Source: Bacteroidota bacterium
GTDB taxonomy: Bacteria; Bacteroidota; Bacteroidia; AKYH767-A; OLB10
Direction of reading: 5' to 3'
Assembly: GCA_016714535.1 (NCBI GenBank)
Contig: JADKDR010000001.1
Coordinates: 558,001 to 622,000, forward strand
Length of the DNA stretch: 64,000 nucleotides
The translations under genes and the position numbers were made by a program. This document shows, in pieces, positions 57,401 through 64,000 of this stretch. The notes under the pieces are model-generated. The model had not been told where the DNA came from, did not search any database, and was given only the letters and a program-made list of their open reading frames with translations. Every line of letters starts with the position of its first letter. Position 1 is the first letter of the stretch.

Positions 57401-58141
57401 ATGAGCGAACGGCTGGTTATAATCCCTACCTACAACGAAATCGAAAATGTGGAAAACATTATTCGCGCAGTGATTACATTACCTATCCCTTTTGATGTGC
57501 TCATTATAGATGATAACTCGCGTGATGGCACCGCAGCAAAGGTCAAAGAGCTTATGCGTGAATACGATGGTCGCTTATTTATTCACGAACGCGAAGGAAA
57601 GTTGGGCTTGGGCACAGCTTATATTGCAGGCTTTAAGTGGGCCTTGCAACGTGCTTATCAATATATATTCGAAATGGATGCCGACTTTTCACATAACCCC
57701 AACGACCTCATACCATTATTTGAGGCATGTAACATTGGAGGTGCACATTTGTCTATTGGTTCGCGCTATAGCCAGGGCGTTACTGTAGTTAACTGGCCCA
57801 TAGGAAGAGTGATTATGTCCTACTATGCATCGGTATATGTGCGCATGGTGCTTGGCATTAATATACATGATACCACGGCAGGATTTAAGTGTTACAAACG
57901 CATTGTGCTTGAAACCATTGACCTTGACCGGATAAAATTTACGGGATATGCTTTCCAGATAGAAATGAAATTTACCGCGTTTAAGCACGGATTTAAATTA
58001 ACTGAAGTGCCTATTATTTTTATGGATAGAAAACTTGGAAAATCTAAAATGAGCAGCGGTATTTTTAGTGAAGCTTTTTTTGGAGTGCTTGAATTGCGCT
58101 GGAAAAGTATTTTCAGAAAGTATAAACGATTTGATTCCTAA
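57401..58141 (+). CDS. Polyprenol monophosphomannose synthase-like GT2
   Basis: A 246-aa GT2 protein without C-terminal membrane helices. LVIIPTYNEIENVENII, VLIIDDNSRDGTA, FEMDADFSHNPNDLIPLF (DAD metal site) and IGSRYSQGVTVVNWP are DPM1/Ppm1 motifs. It probably makes mannosyl- or glucosyl-phospho-undecaprenol as a donor for later transfer in the periplasm. It lies outside the polysaccharide region and is monocistronic. Confidence 0.88.
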   Translation: MSERLVIIPTYNEIENVENIIRAVITLPIPFDVLIIDDNSRDGTAAKVKELMREYDGRLFIHEREGKLGLGTAYIAGFKWALQRAYQYIFEMDADFSHNPNDLIPLFEACNIGGAHLSIGSRYSQGVTVVNWPIGRVIMSYYASVYVRMVLGINIHDTTAGFKCYKRIVLETIDLDRIKFTGYAFQIEMKFTAFKHGFKLTEVPIIFMDRKLGKSKMSSGIFSEAFFGVLELRWKSIFRKYKRFDS

Positions 58142-58208
58142 ATGCTGTTTTTAGATTTAACTTTCGCTGTATGTTTACAAAATAGCGATTATTAATTTCC
58201 CGAATTTC

Positions 58209-59684
58209 TTAATCTTTCCTTTCATAAGCACCCAAGTCGGCAGGCAAATAAATGCAACGGTCGGTACCGTTGCGGTCAAATTGCAACATAGGATAAAGTG
58301 CAGGGCAACTGATGTTGCTCGCTTTGTTTTTGGCGTTGGCCATGGTATCAAGTTCAAAGTTGCCATCGTTGGGGTCTTTAAATTGGGGCTCCGTATTTTT
58401 AAAGACATTTGTAAAATGCGTGGCATTGGTGATATCAAAATCTGATTTCACCTTAAGAATACAATGATCAAAAAGATAATTGCTTGTTGCACTTGACTTT
58501 ATATCTATTTTTACTTCCGACTCATTATTGCCATAGATAATGCAATTGCGAAACAAGGCCTTGTTTAATTCAAAATCAAAAACAGCTTTTGTTTCATCTT
58601 CAAAATAATTGCTGATGTATAACAGGGGGTCTATACGTTGGCCAAAACTCCAGTAGTTGGCAAAGGTGCAATGATTAAATTCGTAAGTGCCGCCAAAAGT
58701 TATAGCGCACCCATAAGAGGCTGTACTGCCAAACACGCAATTATTAAACGTTGCATCGTAATAACGCGTAAATACGTTGGCACCGCTCATGTTTTTTATT
58801 TCGGTGTTGTTTACTACAATCTTTTTTGCAATGCTTGTATCACTAATTCCATTTAAAATCAAATTCTCCAATTGCAAACCGATAAACCCATTTTTAATTT
58901 CGGCATAATTAATTTCATTATTAACACTTCCTTCGTTTATCCAGATGCGATCCCATTGTCCGGGCTTATCATTATAGTAGCTTTCTAACCGTGTGCCTCT
59001 GAATTTTACCGGATGTTCGCGCGTTCCCATTACTTTTAAGGTAGCATCCCTGTACACCCACAAACCACTGTTGTTGTAGAGGTAAACTTTTGTGCCTTCT
59101 TTTATTTCCAGCATACATCCACTATCAACAACAGCATAACCAAATATAACATAAGGCAACACGCTATCCCACACGGCAACATTTCCATTGCAAGGAATAA
59201 CTGAAATTGGCGGGAGCCCTGGTATATTCTGATCGGCACGTATGAAGCGCGCATTTTGCCCCCAAGCCACCAGGTCAACATCCTGCAGGTTGCCGTTGGT
59301 TTCGAATAAGATACTATCTGCAACAACAAAAGGCAACTGTGCACTGTTAGGATCAATGGTTACTTCAATAAAAATAAACAAACTATCATTAGCTGCAATT
59401 TCAATATCTCTGAAACTAGCTCCCGGCATGCCATCCACATTGATACGATAATACGAAGAAGAGCCTGAAGCAAGGCGTATGCTCGATACATTGATAGGCT
59501 GATCGTTTTTGTTATATACAATCAACTGCGAGTTGGTGCTACCAAAGGTGACAAAAACCGTGTCAAACAGAATGGTATCGGTACTGAAACCGAGCTTTGC
59601 TCCTCTATCTGTAATAATCTTGTCCTTTTTACAAGCACATACTATTACGGTTAACAATACCAACAGGTAAACTAAATACTTCAT
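58209..59684 (-). CDS. Outer-membrane lipoprotein with right-handed beta-helix
   Basis: A 491-aa lipoprotein: hydrophobic signal, lipobox ending Val-Cys-Ala-Cys18, then Lys-Lys-Asp, a Bacteroidota lipoprotein start. Residues ~25-130 form a beta-rich domain (DTILFDTVFVTFGS). Residues ~190-450 show repeated short strands with Asn ladders (INYAEIKNGFIGLQLEN, FRNCIIYGNN, FDHCILK), typical of pectate-lyase-like beta-helices. No catalytic residues are visible. Function unknown. Convergent with the GT2 gene, 67 bp apart. Confidence 0.8.
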   Translation of the reverse strand: MKYLVYLLVLLTVIVCACKKDKIITDRGAKLGFSTDTILFDTVFVTFGSTNSQLIVYNKNDQPINVSSIRLASGSSSYYRINVDGMPGASFRDIEIAANDSLFIFIEVTIDPNSAQLPFVVADSILFETNGNLQDVDLVAWGQNARFIRADQNIPGLPPISVIPCNGNVAVWDSVLPYVIFGYAVVDSGCMLEIKEGTKVYLYNNSGLWVYRDATLKVMGTREHPVKFRGTRLESYYNDKPGQWDRIWINEGSVNNEINYAEIKNGFIGLQLENLILNGISDTSIAKKIVVNNTEIKNMSGANVFTRYYDATFNNCVFGSTASYGCAITFGGTYEFNHCTFANYWSFGQRIDPLLYISNYFEDETKAVFDFELNKALFRNCIIYGNNESEVKIDIKSSATSNYLFDHCILKVKSDFDITNATHFTNVFKNTEPQFKDPNDGNFELDTMANAKNKASNISCPALYPMLQFDRNGTDRCIYLPADLGAYERKD

Positions 59685-59766
59685 GCCTCAAAAATAACTA
59701 TAAAGTTGAAACCAGAGATTTATTGTGCAAACAAGGTTTAAAAATGACGATAACGTAACTATTCCC

Positions 59767-59774
59767 TACATTTG
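59767..59774 (+). promoter_or_regulatory. -7 box for glnS
   Basis: TACATTTG matches TAnnTTTG exactly, 21 bases before GTG 59796. It overlaps an in-frame TTG at 59772, which therefore can hardly be the start codon if this is the promoter. No clear -33. Confidence 0.4.
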
Positions 59775-59795
59775 GCCTTCAAAAATTACAAAACC

Positions 59796-61475
59796 GTGGA
59801 AGAGAAAGATATACCTTCAGAACATGTTTCGCTGAATTTTATTGAAGAAATTATAGAGAAAGATCAGGCTGCTGGAAAACATGGTGGACGTGTGCTTACA
59901 CGATTTCCACCTGAACCAAACGGATACTTGCACATAGGCCATAGCAAATCGATTTGCTTAAACTTTGGTGTTGCAAAAAAATATGGTGGCCATACCAACC
60001 TTCGGTTTGATGATACCAATCCGGAAAAGGAAGAAACAGAATATGTTGAATCAATAAAAGCAGATATCAAATGGCTTGGGTTTAGCTGGCAAAATGAATT
60101 TTATGCATCCGATTATTTTGAACAACTCTATCAGTTTGCACACACCTTAATTGATAAAGGACTTGCCTATGTGGATGACCAAACAGCCGAAGAGATAGCA
60201 TCGCAAAAAGGAACGCCAACCTCAGCAGGCACTAACAGCCCATACCGCGCGCGTAGTGTTGAAGAAAACAAAGCGCTGTTTACAAGAATGCGTGAGGGAG
60301 AATTTGCCGAAGGTACTTGTGTGCTTCGCGCCAAAATTGACATGGCAAGCACGAATATGCATTTGCGCGACCCTCTTATGTATCGTATCAAATTTGCAAA
60401 TCATCACCGCACGGGCGATAGATGGTGCCTTTATCCCATGTATGACTTTGCCCATGGGCAAAGTGACAGCATTGAACAGATTACTCACTCCCTATGTACA
60501 CTTGAGTTTGAAGTGCATCGCCCATTGTACGAATGGTTTATTCACCATTTGGAAATTTTTCCAAGTACACAATACGAATTTGCACGTCTCAACCTGAATT
60601 ATACCGTAATGAGTAAACGCAAATTACTGCGTTTGGTAAATGAGCAGTTGGTTGATGGATGGGATGACCCTCGTATGCCTACCCTATCAGGTATACGCAG
60701 GCGCGGATATACTCCTGAAGCAGTGCGAATGTTTTGCGACAAAGTAGGTGTGGCACGCAGAGATAATGTAATTGATGTATCGTTGCTTGAATTTTGTGTG
60801 CGCGAGCACCTCAATAAAATTGCTTTTCGAAGAATGGCGGTTCTTGATCCATTAAAGGTTGTGATTACCAATTATGATGAAGGCAAAACAGAAATGTTGA
60901 CATCCGAAAACAATCCTGAAGACGAAGGTTCGGGTTCGCGCGAATTAAGCTTTGGTCGCGAATTGTACATTGAGCAGGAAGATTTTATGGAGAATCCACC
61001 TAAAAAATATTTCAGACTAGCACCCGGAGCGGTAGTTCGACTAAAGCATGCTTACATCATTCGTTGTGATGAGGTAATTAAAAATGCAGATGGAAAAGTT
61101 ACTGAATTACGTTGCACCTATATTCCTGAAAGCCGCAGTGGTCATGATACTTCGGGCATTATGGTAAAAGGAACATTGCACTGGCTGCATGCAGCTACCT
61201 GCAAGCAAGCAGAGGTTAGACTATACGATCGTTTGTTTAATGTAGAATTGCCCGATGCACAGGAACAGGATTTTTTGCAATACCTAAACCCAAGTTCGCT
61301 TACCATTGTTGCCAAGGCGTTTATTGAACCAGCATTAATGCAAGCAACCACCACCGATCGATTTCAGTTTTTACGTCTAGGTTATTTTTGTCTCGATAAA
61401 AACGCCACGAGCGAGCATCTCATTTTTAATAAAACGGTTGGATTAAAAGACAGTTGGAGCAAAGGCAAACATTAA
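59796..61475 (+). CDS. glnS: Glutaminyl-tRNA synthetase
   Basis: A 559-aa class I synthetase. RFPPEPNGYLHIGHSKS is the HIGH motif, LRFDDTNPEKEE follows, and YTVMSKRKLL is the KMSKS loop. The C-terminal beta-barrel (ELSFGRELYIEQEDF, RLKHAYIIRCDEV) reads the anticodon. It charges tRNA-Gln. The frame extends to a TTG at 59772, but that codon lies inside a -7 box; GTG 59796 (MEEKDIPSEH after recoding) is preferred. Both starts leave the conserved SLNFIEEII intact. No YqeY fusion. Confidence 0.9.
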   Translation: MEEKDIPSEHVSLNFIEEIIEKDQAAGKHGGRVLTRFPPEPNGYLHIGHSKSICLNFGVAKKYGGHTNLRFDDTNPEKEETEYVESIKADIKWLGFSWQNEFYASDYFEQLYQFAHTLIDKGLAYVDDQTAEEIASQKGTPTSAGTNSPYRARSVEENKALFTRMREGEFAEGTCVLRAKIDMASTNMHLRDPLMYRIKFANHHRTGDRWCLYPMYDFAHGQSDSIEQITHSLCTLEFEVHRPLYEWFIHHLEIFPSTQYEFARLNLNYTVMSKRKLLRLVNEQLVDGWDDPRMPTLSGIRRRGYTPEAVRMFCDKVGVARRDNVIDVSLLEFCVREHLNKIAFRRMAVLDPLKVVITNYDEGKTEMLTSENNPEDEGSGSRELSFGRELYIEQEDFMENPPKKYFRLAPGAVVRLKHAYIIRCDEVIKNADGKVTELRCTYIPESRSGHDTSGIMVKGTLHWLHAATCKQAEVRLYDRLFNVELPDAQEQDFLQYLNPSSLTIVAKAFIEPALMQATTTDRFQFLRLGYFCLDKNATSEHLIFNKTVGLKDSWSKGKH

Positions 61476-61552
61476 ATTATCAGGCGCTCTTTTTTATTCA
61501 TTGTTGATATTAATTCTACAACCAAAAACTGAAAGAGAAATAACAATATGCA

Positions 61553-62092
61553 ATGGAAACGACAAACAACTTTTTAGACAGTTCGAAAAAACAATTCGGG
61601 TATTACAAAATGCTTGGCGAAAAAACTTTTTCGCAACTTACCGATGAGCAGCTATTCAGACATATGAATGAAGAAAGTAATAGCATTGCAACCATTGTAA
61701 AACATTTATGGGGAAATATGCTTTCTCGTTGGACAGATTTTTTAACTACTGATGGAGAAAAAGAATGGCGACAAAGAGATGCCGAATTTGAGAATGACCT
61801 TGTTGACAGGGCAGCGCTTTTAGCAATGTGGAATGAAGGCTGGGCTTGTTTATTTAACGCGATAAATCCGTTGACTGAAGATGATTTAACAAAAGAAATT
61901 TTCATTCGCAATCAAGGCCATACCATTACAGAAGCAATCAACAGACAACTTGCTCACTATGCTTATCATGTTGGACAAATTGTATTTATTGGAAAATTAC
62001 TGTGCAACGAAAACTGGACTTCGCTTTCTATTCCGAAGCGAGACTCAAAAAAATATTACGCAGGCTTGGTTTACAAACCAAAACATACTTAA
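61553..62092 (+). CDS. DinB-like DUF1572 protein
   Basis: A 179-aa four-helix-bundle protein. NSIATIVKHLWGNMLSRWTDFL and NRQLAHYAYHVGQIVFIGK carry the three His (metal triad) of the DinB superfamily. DUF1572 members have no assigned reaction; related DinB proteins are thiol-dependent transferases. Alone on the plus strand, 77 bp after glnS. Confidence 0.82.
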   Translation: METTNNFLDSSKKQFGYYKMLGEKTFSQLTDEQLFRHMNEESNSIATIVKHLWGNMLSRWTDFLTTDGEKEWRQRDAEFENDLVDRAALLAMWNEGWACLFNAINPLTEDDLTKEIFIRNQGHTITEAINRQLAHYAYHVGQIVFIGKLLCNENWTSLSIPKRDSKKYYAGLVYKPKHT

Positions 62093-62332
62093 CATTTTAA
62101 TGCAAAAAAATAACAGCTAAAAAATAACAGATGCTTTTAAAAGCTTTATGCTATGCTGGAAAATTGCAAAATAGAAACAGTGTTTTTAATTGAACGCAAG
62201 TAGCCTCATTTACTTTTACTCTTTGATTAGTTGCCAGATTGAAAATCAGTAACCAAAGAGAAATTAAAGAAAAAGCTGAGAAAAATAATTTATCCTACGA
62301 TTACCTACCATATAATATCAGATTTCTATTCC

Positions 62333-62677
62333 TTACAAATTACCACTCATTCGTGGATAGTAGAATAGAAAAACCACACCAATAAAAGCAGAGGTAAAGA
62401 ACTCGAAGTACCCGAACGAATCGGTAATAATGCACGCTAATTCGTACACAGCAAATACGATTAGATACATAAGAGGTCCCCATTTTTTTAAATATAAAAC
62501 CCCCACAAGGCTAATAAAACGTAGCGAGACAAGCGAGCCAAACAAAGCAGGAAACCATGTGCCAAGCTTTTTAATAAATGGAGAAAAAATACTTGGAAAG
62601 AGTAATACAATTACAACAAATCCAATAACTAAGGATAGTAGAAGTAAAGCAGGTTTTTTGTTAGCAGCTTTTTCCAT
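62333..62677 (-). CDS. Small integral membrane protein, unknown function
   Basis: A 114-aa protein with about four hydrophobic segments (residues 10-30, 40-62, 66-88, 92-108) and a short basic N-terminus. No family recognised. It starts two bases after the ABC permease stop and is surely co-transcribed with it; a role beside the transporter is possible only by context. The 240 bp between it and the DinB-like gene hold nothing I recognise. Confidence 0.65.
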   Translation of the reverse strand: MEKAANKKPALLLLSLVIGFVVIVLLFPSIFSPFIKKLGTWFPALFGSLVSLRFISLVGVLYLKKWGPLMYLIVFAVYELACIITDSFGYFEFFTSAFIGVVFLFYYPRMSGNL

Positions 62678-62679
62678 AA

Positions 62680-63927
62680 TTAACTTCTGATAGCTTCAAC
62701 AGGGTCTAATTGCGAAGCGGTGTAGGCAGGAATGAAACCTGCAATAATGCCAATGTTAGCGCTGATGGTAAAGGCAAGAACTATATTGCCCGTAGTAAGC
62801 GAAACAGGGAAAGGCAAAGCTCCGGCAAGGGCTGCTGTAACACCAAATACCATTAACAACCCAATGGCACCACCAATTACTGATAACAATACGGCTTCGA
62901 ACAAAAACTGAAACAGAATAAAATAATTTTTTGCTCCCAACGATTTTTGAATCCCAATCAGATTGGTACGCTCCTTAACAGATACAAACAAAATATTTGC
63001 AATACCGAAACCTCCAACTAAAATGCTGAAGCCACCAATTATCCAACCTACTATTTGCAACACATCAAGCACCGGTGTTATTCCTTTCGACAGCAATTTG
63101 CTTTCATTCAAGGCAAAGTTATCCTCTTCGATAGGGCGCAACCTACGCACACCGCGCATTGCTATACGCAATTCCTCTTTAAGTTGTTCGTTGTCTATTC
63201 CTTCTTTTCCCTTTGCCATAATAAAGGGGTCGAGCCTATCGCTGCGAATATCAATTACCTTGCGTGCAAAGTTGATTGGCACTATCATTACTTCATCAAA
63301 TCCATTACCGAGCAAACTTTTTCCTTCGCGCTTTAATACTCCAACTACATGTAGTTTGCGTCCATGATTAACTACATCTTTACCTACAGCATCGTAACTA
63401 CCAAACAATGTTTCTTTGAGTGTAGCACCTAACAGACACACATTAATACCGGCATCCGACTCCTGCTGAGTAAAATAACGGCCTTGTATAACTTTAAAAG
63501 GTTCGATACGATCATAATCATGCGAGGCCATAAATATGATGGCATTGGTAGCGGTGTTGTCTTTGTACTTCATGGTTTCGTTTCCTACATTGGCGCCTAT
63601 AGCAATGGCTTCAAAACTTTGTACACGCTCTTTTAAATCATCCATTTCTGAATAGCCCGGCAACGGGCGTTGCCAGTATTTCCACCATGGGTAATTATCT
63701 TCAAAAGACCAGGGCCATTTTTGAACATATATCACATTATCGCCAAGCGATTGAATACTCTTTCGTATATCGTTTTCCATTCCATCCACCATGGTGAACA
63801 CCAGTATAATGGCAAAAATTCCAATCGTAATGCCTAACAAGGACAGAAAAGTTCGCAGTTTGTTAACCCGCAATGCATGCATGGCAAATAAAAAGCTCTC
63901 CTTAAATAATGTGATGAATAATCTCAT
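62680..63927 (-). CDS. MacB-like ABC transporter permease
   Basis: A 415-aa FtsX/MacB-type permease: N-terminal helix in LRTFLSLLGITIGIFAIILVFTMVDGM, a ~230-residue periplasmic MacB core domain, three C-terminal helices with VKERTNLIGIQKSLGA and the ending PVEAIRS. It would export or extract a substrate with a separate ATPase and membrane-fusion protein, neither in the window. Start 63927 (MRLFITL) is preferred over 63939, because TACCTTTG lies at 63937-63944. Confidence 0.87.
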   Translation of the reverse strand: MRLFITLFKESFLFAMHALRVNKLRTFLSLLGITIGIFAIILVFTMVDGMENDIRKSIQSLGDNVIYVQKWPWSFEDNYPWWKYWQRPLPGYSEMDDLKERVQSFEAIAIGANVGNETMKYKDNTATNAIIFMASHDYDRIEPFKVIQGRYFTQQESDAGINVCLLGATLKETLFGSYDAVGKDVVNHGRKLHVVGVLKREGKSLLGNGFDEVMIVPINFARKVIDIRSDRLDPFIMAKGKEGIDNEQLKEELRIAMRGVRRLRPIEEDNFALNESKLLSKGITPVLDVLQIVGWIIGGFSILVGGFGIANILFVSVKERTNLIGIQKSLGAKNYFILFQFLFEAVLLSVIGGAIGLLMVFGVTAALAGALPFPVSLTTGNIVLAFTISANIGIIAGFIPAYTASQLDPVEAIRS

Positions 63928-63936
63928 ATGGTTGCA

Positions 63937-63944
63937 CAAAGGTA
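63937..63944 (-). promoter_or_regulatory. Candidate -7 box for the ABC permease operon
   Basis: TACCTTTG on the minus strand is an exact TAnnTTTG match, 10 bases before ATG 63927, implying a very short leader. No good -33 partner. Confidence 0.4.
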
Positions 63945-64000
63945 TAAATTCCAGATTGCCGAAATTTGAATTAACATTTGTTTTTGCAGTTAACGTGCGG

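Noticed and set aside
1..64000. tRNA, rRNA, CRISPR or insertion sequence
   Set aside because: No cloverleaf, regular spaced repeats, transposase or terminal inverted repeats were recognised on either strand by eye.

Overview
The window looks like chromosomal DNA of a member of the Bacteroidota, probably of the Chitinophagales/Sphingobacteriia/Saprospirales type. The evidence is: type IX secretion (T9SS) C-terminal sorting domains on a subtilase, a PKD-repeat protein and a decayed gene; short leaders with TAnnTTTG-like -7 boxes instead of Shine-Dalgarno sites; a Bacteroidota-style lipoprotein with Lys-Lys-Asp after the lipobox Cys; a VTC/DUF4956 pair; and AT-rich DNA. No tRNA, rRNA, CRISPR array or intact transposase was found.

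Layout. 1-11.2 kb holds general genes: an Asp-box (sortilin-like) repeat protein, DUF2071, a MazG-like/DUF4956/VTC operon, a YafK-type L,D-transpeptidase, threonine aldolase, an iodotyrosine-deiodinase-like flavoprotein and a T9SS subtilase. 11.3-51.7 kb is a surface-polysaccharide region of about 40 kb. Two GT4 genes and a damaged mgtE come first, then a pseudogene with five in-frame stops. A long minus-strand block follows (37.3 down to 17.4 kb): SDR epimerase, Wzx flippase, GT4, FkbM and other methyltransferases, NeuD-like acyltransferase, two large membrane proteins (Wzy or GT-C candidates), DegT aminotransferase, asparagine synthase, GT2, WecD-like and WecE, polysaccharide deacetylase, GNAT protein and an unnamed 502-aa protein. 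Plus-strand genes start at 37.35 kb (second asparagine synthase, FkbM) and 40.8 kb (three glycosyltransferases). A 1343-aa PKD protein, a second flippase and a WbmS-like/LpxD-like pair close the region. 52.2-64 kb is general again: an ECF sigma/membrane protein/DUF6265 operon, VOC protein, murQ, ispD, queA, a dolichol-phosphate-mannose-synthase-like GT2, a beta-helix lipoprotein, glnS, a DinB-like protein and a MacB-like permease.

How the genes fit together. The central region encodes nucleotide-sugar modification (WecE aminotransferase, WecD-like N-acyltransferase, a second aminotransferase, acyltransferases), sugar amidation (two glutamine-dependent amidotransferases), O-methylation (FkbM), assembly (at least six GTs) and export (two flippases). 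No initiating phosphoglycosyltransferase, no Wza/Wzc and no chain-length regulator was seen, so the pathway needs genes elsewhere. The product could be an A-LPS-like glycan of the sort T9SS cargo is anchored to; that is inference.

Caution. Eight single-base indels, most in A/T homopolymers, break eight genes, and all lie in the polysaccharide region; none was seen in the flanking 23 kb. For each, adding or removing one base restores a continuous family match and a length divisible by three. They may be read errors, slippage-based phase variation or early decay. Raw reads would decide. I give these genes as single features across the shift.
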